From Aquarana catesbeiana (Eukaryota > Chordata > Amphibia > Anura > Ranidae), in contig NC_133328.1 in NCBI RefSeq assembly GCF_042186555.1, positions 617,224,092-617,288,091 of the forward strand: a stretch of DNA of 64,000 bases. Direction: 5' to 3'. The first letter of the stretch is position 1, and the number at the start of each line of letters is the position of its first letter. The notes under the pieces are model-generated. The model was not told the DNA's origin. It saw only the letters and a program-made list of their open reading frames with translations, and ran no database searches. Both the position numbers and the translations under genes were made by a program. Below are positions 1 through 10,090 of this stretch, one piece after another.

Positions 1-410
1 AATGCACGGCAGGAGCCCAAATAAACCCCCAGAGGGGCGAGCGCCCACGGGGCCAAAAAACTAAAAATAAACCAAAACTCACACTGAATATTATTATATC
101 AGATCCACGGAACACTTTCCATCTCTTTCTGAGACCTTCTCAGTGACACAGCTCAGGAGTAGAAATGTTTGTAGGCTGCCAGCGTAGAAAGACCGAAATA
201 AAACAATGGAAAAGGTTGTGTGAAAGCGAACCTATCAATCAAACCTGCCCCGGGATGAAGGGAGCACAAGCCAGCCTTGGCAAAGCACATTGCTGCTTGA
301 AATAAAAAATGATATCCTCGACTTGCCTTGAATAAAAAGCTGATACTCCTAAAGACCCATCCGACGCTACTCCGGTGCGTTTTTGGCACTTTCTTAGCGC
401 GTTCATTTTA
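1..410. other. no recognisable gene or repeat
   Basis: Open frames here are short and show no family motif, codon-use signal or splice structure I can defend. I see no repeat with another copy in the window. Confidence 0.5.
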
Positions 411-744
411 ATGGGGCCTCTCTCCACTCCAAAAATGCGCTAAAGAAGCTCATGCACCAAATTTTGGCACTGAGCCGATCGCATTCCATGTCGCATGTTT
501 TGTCGAGCGGAAAAAAACGTTGCGACTGCTACCCGCGTTTGGGGTGCTGTTAAGAAATATTGGCCCCCCGTTCACACCTGGGCTCAGGTTTCTGCAAATG
601 TGTGAAAAATGCAGCGGTGCCATTATTTTTTAACGCTACTCCAAAAGCGGCGCTTTGACACAAAACACACTGGGGCTCAGTGCCAAAATTCGGTACATGA
701 GCTTCTTTAGTGCGTTTTTGGAGCGGAGGGAGACCCGTTCAAAC
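411..744. repeat. foldback (long inverted repeat) element
   Basis: Two arms of about 65 bp face each other. The left arm (411-478) contains CTCCAAAAATGCGCTAAAG, AGCTCATG and TTGGCACTGAGCC. The right arm (680-744) contains the same in reverse: GGCTCAGTGCCAAAATT, CATGAGCTTCTTTAGTGCG and TTTTTGGAG. The spacer is about 200 bp. This fits a MITE-like foldback. Target duplications are unclear and no coding capacity is visible. Related AAATGCGC / CATGAGCTTCTTT words recur near 20.3-20.4 kb. Confidence 0.6.
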
Positions 745-850
745 AAATGTGGCTAAAGAAACGTGCAAGAATGAGAAGAATTCCAGGTATGGATAGTTCT
801 ATATAATTATATTGGCCTGGCTTGGAGCAATGTAACTATGTATATACATA

Positions 851-1290
851 GGTGTGCGCAGGGGGTGTGCCAGGTGTGCCTGGGCACACCCTAATCCCTC
901 TGTGCAGTGCCGACTCCCCCTACTACCCAGGCTTCCCCCCCCCCCCCCCCGTGTTGCCCCCCTCCACAGTGCTTCTGGCTTCCCTCCTCTTCCCTCAGCT
1001 GCAGTGAGGGTTGTTTTAAGACAGAGAGGGGGAGGGGCTAGTCAATATGTCATTTACTGGCCAATGCCTTTTCTAAATGAACACAGTGAACACACTCACT
1101 CACTGTGTTCATTCATAACTGAAGCATAGTAAACTGTGTTTACTATGCTTCCGTTTGTGAATGAACAAGAAGCCGCTCAGCACAGCGCACTACCCATTCA
1201 TTCACCCCCCCCCCTAGGCAGCTGAGGCTGCAAAGAAAGTCATGGGTGTTTGAGCTTTGGGGTGCACACCCTAATGCAATAGGCTGCTCA
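851..1290. repeat. unclassified interspersed repeat
   Basis: The word GCACACCCTAAT occurs near both ends (about 884 and 1263), suggesting one repeat unit. Inside are C tracts (936-950 and 1206-1214) and a perfect 14-bp hairpin, GAAGCATAGTAAAC / GTTTACTATGCTTC, with a 2-base loop at about 1121-1150. No coding potential. The boundaries are estimates and the family is unknown to me. Confidence 0.4.
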
Positions 1291-1322
1291 CATTGATGTT
1301 TATACACCATACCTAGTCAATG

Positions 1323-1385
1323 CCCCTGGAAGCTGGAAATCGCTGTATTAGACAAAGCTACTCCAGTGATCTCCACTGCTAAGCG
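1323..1385 (+). repeat. fragment of the 59349-59713 foldback family
   Basis: The stretch with GGAAGCTGGAAATCGCTG and CTACTCCAGTGATCTCCACT closely matches the left arm of the foldback at 59349-59713. Only one arm is present. It abuts the Tc1 relic that follows. Confidence 0.6.
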
Positions 1386-1777
1386 GCCGACCAGATGCAT
1401 TGGGAACGCAAGAGGCTGGCCTCCACCAAATGATTTGGAGGGGAGGCCCAAAACTTTTGGCAATATAGTGTGGATGAGCGAGTTTGACTGGCCTGCACAG
1501 AGTCCTGACCCCGACCCGATAGAACACCTTTGGGATGAAAAAGATTGGCATTCTCATCCAACATCAGTGTCTGACCTCACAAATGTGCTTCTGGAAGAAT
1601 GGTCAAACATAGACACACTCCTAAACCTTTTGGACAGCCTTCCCAGAAGAGTTGAAGCTGTTATAGCTGCAAAGTGTGGGCCAACTCAATATTGAACCCT
1701 ACGGACTAAGACTGGGATGCCCTATAAAGTTCATGTGCGTGTAATTGCAGGTGTCCCAATACTTTTGACAATATAGT
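1386..1777 (+). pseudogene. Tc1-like transposon relic (3' end, transposase remnant)
   Basis: An open frame around 1480-1695 reads the C-terminal part of a Tc1/mariner transposase. It includes DPIEHLWDE, which holds the third catalytic Glu of the DDE triad, and ends VEAVIAAKCGPTQY. It is followed by a terminal inverted repeat, ACTTTTGACAATATAGTA, at about 1760-1777. The N-terminal DNA-binding domain and the first two catalytic Asp are missing, so this copy is dead. At about 1424-1470 the transposase reading is broken by CACCAAATGATTTGGAGGGG followed by GGCAATATAGTGTGGATGAG; the same junction is in the copy at 45518-46622. Other members are at 32234 and 63183. Confidence 0.8.
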
Positions 1778-1854
1778 ATATATCATTACAAAACAATATT
1801 GGAACAAACATTTTTTTTATACATTAAATTGATAATAAAAGCAAGAATTTTTTT

Positions 1855-2170
1855 TTTTTAATAACAAACATGTTATACTTACCTGCCCTGTGTAATGGTT
1901 TTGCACAGAGCAGCCGTGGATCCTCCTCTTCTTGGGTCCCTGGCCAGAGCTCCTGGCCCCACCCTCCTGCCACAAGTGCCCCAATGGGGGCACCCGAGCC
2001 ATGGCTCTGCCCCGCCCCCTTTCTCTAATTTGTTGACTGTCTGTTGACAGCCAACGAGGAGGGAGAGACCCAGCAGAGCTGAGACTCCCATGCACAGCAC
2101 TGGAGGACTATCAGGCTCAGGTAAGTATTGGGGGACTGCTGCACAGAGAAAGATTCTTACCTTCATGCAT
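1855..2170. repeat. unclassified repeat with relatives near 11.7 kb and 34.7 kb
   Basis: AACAAACATGTTATACTTACCTG followed by TTTTGCACAGAGC (about 1862-1911) recurs in reverse complement at about 34686-34731 (GCACAGAGCAGGTAAGTATAACATGTTTGCTATTT), and more loosely near 11730-11768. The rest is GC-rich and without coding signal. It looks like part of a TTAA-type non-autonomous element, but I cannot define both ends. Confidence 0.35.
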
Positions 2171-2324
2171 TGAAGATAAAAATAAAACCTTGAGCCTTTA
2201 CAAATACTTTAACACATTCTGATAGCATTGCTTACATTCGGTGGAAAAAGGTATAGCTAAAAAAAAAAAAATAATAATAATAATATTTAAAAATGTTATT
2301 AAAAAAAAAATATATATATATATA

Positions 2325-3913
2325 CAGTGGGGCAAAAAGTATTTAGTCAGCCACCAATTGTGCAAGTTCTCCCACTTAAAAAGATGAGAGAGGCCTGTAA
2401 TTGTCATCATAGGTATACCTCAACTATGAGAGACAAAATGTGGAAACAAATCCAGACAATCACATTGTCTGATTTTTGAAAGAATTTATTTGCAAATTAT
2501 GGTGGAAAATAAGTATTTGGTCAATATCAAAAGTTCATCTCAATATTTTGTTATATATCCTTTGTTGGCAATGACAGAGGTCAAACGTTTTCTGTAAGTC
2601 TTCACAAGGTTGTCACACACTGTTGCTGGTATGTTGGCCCATTCTTCCATGCAGATCTCCTCTAGAGCAGTGATGTTTTGGGGCTGTCGCTGGGCAACAC
2701 GGACTTTCAACTCCCTCCAAAGGTTTCCTATGGGGTTGAGATCTGGAGACTGGCTAGGCCACTCCAGGACCTTGAAATGCTTCTTACGAAGCCACTCCTT
2801 CGTTGCCCGGGCGGTGTGTTTGGGATCATTGTCATGCTGAAAGACCCAGCCATGTTTCATCTTCAATGCCCTTGCTGATGGGAGGAGGTTTGCACTCAAA
2901 ATCTCACGATACATGGCCCCATTCATTCTTTCATGTACACGGATCAGTCCTCCTGTTCCCTTTGCAGAGAAACAGCCCCAAAGCATGATGTTGCCACCCC
3001 CATGCTTCACAGTAGGTATGGTGTTCATTGGTTGCAACTCAGCATTCTCTCTCCTCCAAACACGACGAGTTGTGTTTCTACCAAACAGTTCTACTTTGGT
3101 TTCATCTGACAATATGACATTATCCCAATCCTCTTCTGGATCATCCAAATGCTCTCTAGCAAGCCTCAGATGGGCCCGGATATGTACTGGCTTAAGCAGG
3201 GGGACACGTCTGGCACTGCAGGATCTGAGTCCCTGGCGGCGTAGTGTGTTACTGATGGTAGCCTTTGTTACGTTGGTCCCAGCTCTCTGCAGGTCATTCA
3301 CTAGGTCCCCCCGTGTGGTTCTGGGATTTTTGCTCACCGTTCTTGTGATCATTTTGACCCCACGGGGTGAGATCTTGCATGGAGCCCCAGATTGAGGGAG
3401 ATTATCAGTGGTCTTGTTTGTCTTCCATTTTCTAATTATTGCTCCCACAGTTGATTTCTTCACACCAAGCTGCTTGCCTATTGCAGATTCAGTCTTCCCA
3501 GCCTGGTGCAGGTCTACAATTGTATTTCTGGTGTCCTTCGACAGCTCTTTGGTCTTCACCATAGTGGAGTTTGGAGTGTGACTGTTTGAGGTTGTGGACA
3601 GGTGTCTTTTATACTGATAACAAGTTCAAACAGGTGCCATTAATACAGGTAATGAGTGGAGGACAGAGGAGCCTCTTAAAGAAGAAGATACAGGTCTGTG
3701 AGAGCCAGAAATCTTGCTTGTTTGTAGGTGACCAAATACTTATTTTCCACCATAATTTGCAAATAAATTATTTCAAAAATCAAAAAATGTGATTGTCTGG
3801 ATTTGTCTCTCATAGTTGAGGTATACCTATGATGACAATTACAGGCCTCTCTCATCTTTTTAAGTGGGAGAACTTGCACAATTGGTGGCTGACTAAATAC
3901 TTTTTTGCCCCAC

Positions 3914-3915
<2 letters not shown>
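2325..3915 (-). mobile_element. nearly intact Tc1-like transposon, IR/DR type
   Basis: A 1,591-bp element starts CAGTGGGGCAAAAAGTATTT at 2325 and ends with the reverse complement at 3915. Its terminal inverted repeats are about 200 bp. Each has an outer and an inner copy of the AAGTATTTRGTCA word (left about 2338 and 2511; right about 3728 and 3898), the IR/DR layout of Sleeping Beauty-like elements. By eye the two ends differ only by an indel of roughly 15 bp and a few substitutions, so the insertion looks young. It sits in a TA microsatellite: TA precedes the left end, while the right flank is TG. It carries one full-length transposase gene on the minus strand. Confidence 0.93.
2540..3562 (-). 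CDS. Tc1 family transposase, full length, catalytic Glu replaced by Gly
   Basis: The 340-residue product has the family's usual length. It starts [10 protein letters not shown], with an N-terminal paired-like helix-turn-helix region (about 1-110, including [19 protein letters not shown]) for binding the terminal repeats. The catalytic domain follows. D153 in ILSDETK and D244 in [10 protein letters not shown] are present, and GGG/LWGCFS motifs are at about 188-199. The third DDE position, 34 residues after D244, lies in NPIGNLW, where the family has NPIENLW. Residue 279 is therefore Gly (codon GGA at 2726-2728), one transition from a Glu codon. DNA binding may survive, but strand cleavage and transfer should not. 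No stop or frameshift is seen. The start ATG is the only one giving the whole N-terminal domain. Confidence 0.92.
   Translation of the reverse strand: MVKTKELSKDTRNTIVDLHQAGKTESAIGKQLGVKKSTVGAIIRKWKTNKTTDNLPQSGAPCKISPRGVKMITRTVSKNPRTTRGDLVNDLQRAGTNVTKATISNTLRRQGLRSCSARRVPLLKPVHIRAHLRLAREHLDDPEEDWDNVILSDETKVELFGRNTTRRVWRRENAELQPMNTIPTVKHGGGNIMLWGCFSAKGTGGLIRVHERMNGAMYREILSANLLPSARALKMKHGWVFQHDNDPKHTARATKEWLRKKHFKVLEWPSQSPDLNPIGNLWRELKVRVAQRQPQNITALEEICMEEWANIPATVCDNLVKTYRKRLTSVIANKGYITKY

Positions 3916-3968
<53 letters not shown>
3916..3968. repeat. (TG)/(TA)n microsatellite
   Basis: TGTGTGTA followed by about 25 TA dinucleotides directly abuts the right end of the Tc1 element. A shorter (TA)n lies at its left end (about 2312-2324), so the transposon landed in a TA microsatellite. 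Confidence 0.95.
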
Positions 3969-3972
<4 letters not shown>

Positions 3973-4044
3973 TTCCCCTTTTAAGTCTTTCAGTAACATT
4001 ACAAGTCTGCACATTATACAGCAGCAGTATCCTTTGATCAAAAA

Positions 4045-4300
4045 AAATAACAATCTAGTGAGTTTGCCTAGGCTGAGATGATGTCATCATTCTGCTGCAG
4101 GCAGGAGGAGACATTTCCTCAGTCTCCTCCACCCCAGTAATCGGGCTGCAACATTGTAACAACTCACAAGGTAGGAGGCCGCAGCAGGGGCTGATCTGTG
4201 TCAGATATTTGTAAATACAGGCCAGAGCTGCTCGCTCACCAGGATTTACACGGCTGTGTCATCTCGGAGCCAGAAATAGTGACCTTCCATGATACTTGAA
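4045..4300 (+). repeat. interspersed repeat shared with 31053-31325
   Basis: GCCTAGGCTGAGATG, CTGCAACATTGTAAC, GCAGGGGCTGATCTGTGT and CACCAGGATTTA appear here and, in the same order, at 31060-31250. The two copies are clearly diverged. No coding potential; family unknown. Confidence 0.65.
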
Positions 4301-4885
4301 AAAACATGGTGTCACCTTTCTGGAGAGATATGCAGATGAAGGTATTGTCAGAGAGAGTACTGTGATTTCTGTGAGAGGTAATAAATATCATGCAATTACA
4401 CATTATGTAGTATGCATACACGTTTAAACATGAACAAATACATCTAGTGCTAGGTCAATTTTTAAAATGTAGGGTCCAACGATTTTAAGAACCCTATTAA
4501 ACCTCAGAGTCCATTAATTAGTCAATAGTATATGAGTAAGCCATACATTATAGTCCATTATATCGGTGTCATGGGCGTGGCGGTGTTGGATTATGGAAGC
4601 AGAGATCCATAGATGATATACTATCTTATGGAGACAGTTTAGATCTGCTCTTCTATAGAAGAATTATGAACACTGACATTAATAAGGAGGAATAATGCTC
4701 CGGAGCAGATGCCATTACTGACAATACTGTTAGTTATGTTCATTATAAAGCATGCAGGGCCAACTGGAACATTAGGGAAGTGGGAGGATATGTTCATAAT
4801 GGGATCACAGAGCCTGAACATCTATGGAATTTACTACTTGCTGCCAACAAATCTTTACCAGGAACCCCCTCAGGACCCTGTAGAC
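4301..4885. other. no recognisable gene or repeat
   Basis: Only short frames are open. None carries a motif I recognise, and no second copy is seen in the window. Confidence 0.45.
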
Positions 4886-5025
4886 CAGGGGTCTCCAAAC
4901 AACGGGCAATGTGCCGCATCCGACCCTCTACAAGTTTTTATTCATCCCACGATTGGGGGGGGGCAATGGTGTACCCTCAATGTGCAGGTTTCTGATCAGC
5001 AGATGATACCAGTGGTAGGGGTGGG
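4886..5025 (+). mobile_element. hAT-like 5' end
   Basis: Starts CAGGGGTCTCCAAAC, the mirror of TTTGGAGACCCCTG that closes a hAT-like relic at 49306. The element runs into the tandem array at 5026-5466. No matching right end was found locally, so it is truncated or its end has diverged. Confidence 0.5.
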
Positions 5026-5466
5026 CTCTGATGTGAGGTGGGACTGATGGGGCCCTGTTGTAAGTGGGGGCTCTGATGAGGATTCTGATGTAAGAAGGGA
5101 CCTTGATGTAAGGGGGAGGGACCCTGATGGAGACTTTGATGTAATGGGGCCCTCTGATGGGGACAATGATGCAGGGAGGTGCCTCTGATGGGGATCCTGA
5201 TGTAAGGGGGAGTTTGTTGAGGACCCACTGATGGGGATCCTGATGTAGACAGTACTCTGATGTAAGGAGGGACTCTGATGGGGACGCTGATGTAAGGAGG
5301 GGCCTCTAATAGGGATCCCGATGTAGGCAGGGGCCTCAGATAGGGACAATAATGTAAGGTGGACTTTGATGAGAACCCTCTGATGGGGATCCTGATGTAA
5401 GGCGGGACTCTGATGGGGACACTGATGTATGGAGGGGTCTCTGATGGGGACCCTTATGTAAGCAGG
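5026..5466. repeat. minisatellite, GATGTAAGG / CTGATGGGGA units
   Basis: Irregular units built from CTCTGATGGGGA and CCTGATGTAAGGGGGG recur about every 25-55 bp. The reverse-strand frames of 83 and 158 residues over this stretch are products of the repeat, rich in HQ/PHQ/SP, and not genes. Confidence 0.85.
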
Positions 5467-6052
5467 GGACACAGAGAGACTCTCTCACAAGTTATGCAGC
5501 CAGTGTGAGCTCTTTGACCTATGAAGACACAGGCTGCTGACCCCCTCTGGCTGACCTATCTGGCACCCTTGCTCTGGAGAAGCCTAGTAACCCCTGTGTG
5601 GGACCAAAGAAAAACTAGCTGTGAGCCTGCTTAAAATGACCAATACCAGGATTTTGGACTGTTATTTACTATGGCTTAAGTAAGCTGTCGTTTTGTTTAG
5701 TTTTGATTGAAATAAATGAACTGTTTGCTTTCAATAAACTGGCTGGCGGTTATTACAGAGCTACCCCAGGTTACAAGGGGCAGAGCTGGATTTATAAGGG
5801 GGCCAAATGGAGCAATTCCCTTGGTCCCCCTTGACAGATGGGGCCTCACTCTGTACAAATATAAAATGTTTTTTTTTATAAAAATTTATCTTGGGAAGTA
5901 AATATTTTGCCTTCAAATGTTCAAATCATTTTTTGTCTGGTATATTGCATCAGTTATACCCTCTTAAAGAAAGCAGCCTGTGTGTGTGTGCGCATGCATG
6001 TGCGATCTCATAACATGCGCACATGTGCTCCTTAGTTATCTTGTACCACTAA
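5467..6052. other. no recognisable gene
   Basis: A unique-looking stretch. It includes an alternating purine-pyrimidine run, TGTGTGTGTGCGCATGCATG (about 5982-6001), a potential Z-DNA tract. Nothing else defensible was seen. Confidence 0.4.
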
Positions 6053-6486
6053 TGCCCCGTACACACGGTCGGATTTTCCGATGGAAAATGTGTGATAGGA
6101 CCTTGTTGTAGGAAATTCCGACCGTGTGTAGGCTCCATCACACATTTTCCATCGGATTTTCCGACACACAAAGTTTGAGAGCAGGCTATAAAATTTTCCG
6201 ACAACAAAATCCGTTGTCGGAATTTCCGATCGTGTGTACACAAATCCGACGCACAAAGTGCCACGCATGCTCAGAATAAATAAAGAGATGAAAGCTATTG
6301 GCTACTGCCCCGTTTATAGTCCTGACGTACGTGTTTTACGTCACCGCGTTCAGAACGATCGGATTTTCCGACAACTTTGTGTGACCGTGTGTATGCAAGA
6401 CAAGTTTGAGCCAACATCCGCCGAAAAAAATCCTAGGATTTTGTTGTCGAAATGTCCAATCAATGTCCGACTGTGTGTACGGGGCA
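6053..6486. mobile_element. PIF/Harbinger-type MITE, 434 bp (copy a)
   Basis: Termini TGCCCCGTACACACGGTCGG and its reverse complement are flanked on both sides by TAA (6050-6052 and 6487-6489), a 3-bp duplication typical of PIF/Harbinger. Internally it is rich in TCCGAC words. It is roughly 90% similar by eye to copy c at 32305-32738, in inverse orientation. Non-autonomous. The family link rests on the TWA site and on the transposase remnant in the related element at 35374. Confidence 0.8.
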
Positions 6487-6492
6487 TAACAA

Positions 6493-6764
6493 GTAACATG
6501 ACACAGGGGAGGTAAATGGCTAATTGGGCCCAATTTGGACATTTTCACTTAGGGGTGTACTCACTTTTGTTGCCAGCGGTTTAGACATTAATGGCTGTGT
6601 GTTGAGTTATTTTGAGGGGACAGCAAATTTACACTGTTATACAAGCTGTACACTCACTAATTTACATTGTAGCAAAGTGTCATTTCTTCAGTGTTGTCAC
6701 ATGAAAAGATAGAATAAAATATTTACAAAAACGTGAGGGGTGTACTCACTTTTATGAGATACTG
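6493..6764 (+). mobile_element. Tc1-like 3' end relic
   Basis: TGTACTCACTTTTGTTGCC, ATTAATGGCTGTGTGTTGAG and the terminal GAGATACTG followed by TA (6765-6766) form the well-known 3' end of a fish/frog Tc1 family. ATGAAAAGATAGAATAAAAT lies inside. The transposase part is absent; the region ends near the Harbinger MITE at 6053-6486. Confidence 0.75.
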
Positions 6765-6831
6765 TATATACAGCAGCTCAACCTTAAGTCCCACCTCCAT
6801 GCTGCCACATATATGTGTCCTCACGTAGAGG

Positions 6832-7108
6832 TTAAAGTGGACCTTCGCCCTTTTTTAATATTGCTCTCCCCTGCCTCCTCCCTCCTCCCTACAGTATAAC
6901 AAAATTAAAAAAAAAAGATTTTAAGTAAATTTGTTTTGTTTTTTAAGGCTCAGGTCCTTCATTCTTGGTCCTCGGTGAGAACAACATACTCAGACCCCAT
7001 GCATACACAAGAACGCCACGAGCCACTCATGGCAGATCGCAGGGACAGGGACAATTTTTAAGATGTAAAAATGTTATTTTTGATAGCAAGGGTGAAGTCC
7101 CTCTTTAA
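6832..7108. mobile_element. TTAA-flanked MITE (AGTGG family), copy M1
   Basis: TTAA AGTGGACCTTCGCCC at the left and GGGTGAAGTCCCTC TTTAA at the right give inverted ends and a TTAA duplication (6832-6835 and 7105-7108), as made by piggyBac or Kolobok transposases. The 269-bp interior has no coding signal. Confidence 0.7.
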
Positions 7109-7944
7109 CTCGACTCTACTACCTTATTTATGGAAAACACATTTATTAAAATTTTAATTTTAGCAACAAAGTTTGTTTTTATATTGTCCACTAGCTTACA
7201 ACACAATAAATGCGGTAAAGCCCAATTACTGTGCGTCACTACCAGTCATAACCAGAGCATAAAGCTTTTGAAAGCACTTACATGTCGATTATTTACACAT
7301 CATTTATGTACGTAAAACAAAACCCGTCAAAAACACTTTGTAAGGTCGTTAAAACGCACACTATTCTAGAAACTTCTAAACTCGGCTGAAAGAGGCAGGT
7401 ACAATCCTCCATACTTCCCTCGCCCCTGACTGTCTGCCTACATTGCGGTCACGATACGGCTGAATGCACTGATGTCTTGTAAGTAATTCCTGTACCGAGG
7501 GAATCACCCTAAATTATTTACTAAGACCCTCCATTTTGACCTTGAAATAGGTTTTCTGCTTTCCACTTGCAAGGAATGTGTTGTAAGATATGGCCATGTA
7601 CTGCCTATGTACAATAGATAAAACCGCATTGTATAAAATAATGCAGCAAAGAAAAATAAAACAGTCCAGAGAGGTACAGAATGACATTTAAAGGGCTTTT
7701 AAAAAATAATTTTTAACCTGATTTTAATGTACAAGAGAAAGCCAGAGCGAGAGAGAAGACAGAGAAAGAGATAGACTTTATTTTTATTGGTCATAAACTT
7801 GTATTTATATTTTATTTGCTTTTTATGAACCTTCTCCATTTAACTGTGAAGGGATGCTGTATACAGTATGTTACCTTCAAAGTATATTAAACCTAAAAAA
7901 TGTCACAAGGCTAGCACAGACTGAACGTGTGTTATACAGACTAT
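7109..7944. other. no recognisable gene
   Basis: AT-rich, unique-looking sequence. A GA-rich run occurs at about 7735-7775. Confidence 0.4.
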
Positions 7945-8376
7945 TGCCCTGTACACACGATCGGACATTGATCGGACATTCCGACAAAATCCATCGGATT
8001 TTTTCCAATGGATTTTGGGCCAAACTTGTCTTGCATACACACGGTCACACAAAGATGTTGGAAAAACCGACCGTTCTGAATGCGGTGACGTAAAACACGT
8101 ACGTCGGGACTATAAACGGGGCAGTAGCCAATAGCTTTCATCTCTTAATTTATTCTGAGCGTGCGTGGCACTTTGTCTGTCGGATTTGTGTACACACGAA
8201 CGGAATTTAAACGATCGGATTTTGTTCCTGGAAAATTTTATATCCTGCTCTCAAACTTTGTGTGTCGGAAATTCCGACGGAAAAAGTCCGATGGGGCCCA
8301 CACATGATCGGAATTTCCGACAACACAATCCAATCGCACTTTTTCCATTGGAAAGTCTGACCGTGTGTACAGGGCA
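7945..8376. mobile_element. PIF/Harbinger-type MITE, 432 bp (copy b)
   Basis: Termini TGCCCTGTACACACGATCGG / GTGTGTACAGGGCA match copies a and c. The flanks are TAT and TAA, an imperfect TWA duplication. The interior matches copy c in orientation, with AAAACACGTACGTCGGGAC at about 8092-8110. Confidence 0.75.
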
Positions 8377-8396
8377 TAAGAGTTAAATCTCTCTTG

Positions 8397-8788
8397 TGCC
8401 GCGTACACACGAGCGGACTTTCTGGCAGAAAAGGTCAGACGGAACGATTCCGTTGGACATTCCGATCGTGTGTTGGCTTCATCAGACCCTTTCTTTAGAA
8501 AAATCTGATGGACCTAGAAATAGAACTTGTTTCAAATCTTTCCGTCGGACTCAGTTCCTATCGGGATCGCTCGTCTGTATGCTATTCCGACGGACCAAGA
8601 ACGACGCAAGGGCAGATATTGGCTACTGGCTATTGAACTTCCTTTTTCTAGTCCCGTCGTACGTCATCACGTTCTAAACAAACGGACTTTGGTGTGATCG
8701 TGTGTAGGAAAGTCAGTTTCAGCGGAACTCCGTCGGAAAGACCGCCAGACTTCGGTCCAACAGAAAGACCGGTCATGTGTACGCGGCA
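8397..8788. mobile_element. PIF/Harbinger-type MITE, 392 bp (copy d)
   Basis: Termini TGCCGCGTACACACGAGCGG / GTGTACGCGGCA and a GTCGTACGTCATCACG core relate it to copy e (12810-13203). The flanks, TTG and TCA, no longer show a clean duplication. It lies only 20 bp after copy b. Confidence 0.7.
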
Positions 8789-8891
8789 TCAATAGTGTAC
8801 AGAACCTTTTTTTGTATTTACATACACCGACCTACCAACATCTAGGCTTATCTAGGCTTATCTACATACATCAGCCTCCCATCATCTAGGC

Positions 8892-9476
8892 CAGCCTTTT
8901 TCAACCAGGGTGCCAAGGCACCCTGGGGTGCCTTCAGGTTTCTTCAGGGGTGCCTTGGCAAATTGCCTAAAAATTGTCCAGAAATGTTATACAAGCCAGC
9001 AGGTGGATCAGGCCTGCCTTTTAGTTACATAAAGCCATAGGTTTTCATTGTACACCATTACGACCTTCTAGCCATCGGCATCCTAACAACCAATAACATC
9101 ATCAGTTGATAAGGAGTACTGTATGTCGGTCACCTGCGCAGCATCCTTGTTTGACCCTCCCCTGATCCCGTCCATCAGCACTGGGGTCACATTAGCCGAG
9201 TGATCGAGAGAAACCGAGGAAGAAGAGAAACACTAAAATACTAGTCAGTACCAGTGTGCAAAGGTGTATTTGCTTTGGAAGAATAAATCATCTCTTATGT
9301 TGGGTATCCTAGGTATGTGGCTATTGCTGCATTATGTCTATTGTTAGAATGGGGTGCCTCAAGACTGTCCATAATTTTAAAGGGTGTATCAAGGCTTTCA
9401 ATAATTTAAAAGGGTTTATGAAGGCTGTCCATAATTTAAAAGGGTGCCTTGATTGAAAAAAGTTTGAGAAACACTG
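8892..9476 (+). mobile_element. hAT non-autonomous element, 585 bp
   Basis: Starts CAGCCTTTTTCAACCAGGGT, ends AGTTTGAGAAACACTG, and is flanked by a perfect 8-bp duplication, ATCTAGGC (8884-8891 and 9477-9484). A second member lies in reverse orientation at 16100-16565. The element sits inside a minisatellite whose unit supplied the target. No transposase is encoded. Confidence 0.9.
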
Positions 9477-9951
9477 ATCTAGGCTTATGTACATACACCA
9501 ACCTACTATCATCTTGGGTCATCTACATACACCAAACTACCATCATCTAGGCTTATCTACAGTACAGACACCAACTTACCATCATCTAGACTTATCTACA
9601 GTACAGACACCAACTTACCATCATCTAGGCTTATCTGCATACACCAGCCTCCCATCATCTAGGTTTATCTATATACTGTACACCAACCTACAAACATTTA
9701 GGGCCATCTACATACACCAACCTACCAACATCTAGGCTTATCTACATGCACCAACCTAACATCATCTAGATTTATCTACTTACATCAGCCTACCATCATT
9801 TAAGCTTATCTACATATACCAACCTACCATCATCTAGGCTTACCTACATACACCAGAACCCCATCATCTAGGCTTATATACATTCACCAACCTACCATCA
9901 TCTTGGGTCATCTACATACATCAAACTACCATCATCTAGGCCAGGGGTTGG

Positions 9952-10090
9952 CAACCTCGGACCTCCAGCTGTTTTGAAACTACAAGTTCCATGAGGCATT
10001 GCAAGACCCCGACAATCACAGGCATGACTCCTAGAGGCAGAGGCATGATGGGATTTGTAGTTTCACCACAGTTGGAGGGCCGAGGTTGCC
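9952..10090 (+). mobile_element. hAT MITE, right end truncated
   Basis: Starts CAGGGGTTGGCAACCTCGG directly after another ATCTAGGC unit. The right arm reads CAGTTGGAGGGCCGAGGTTGCC and then stops, lacking the final AACCCCTG and the second duplication. The arms pair (TACAAGTTCC / TTTGTAGTTTC). Confidence 0.75.

Noticed and set aside
4977..5472. 158-residue and 83-residue His/Gln/Pro-rich frames
   Set aside because: Products of the GATGTAAGG minisatellite.
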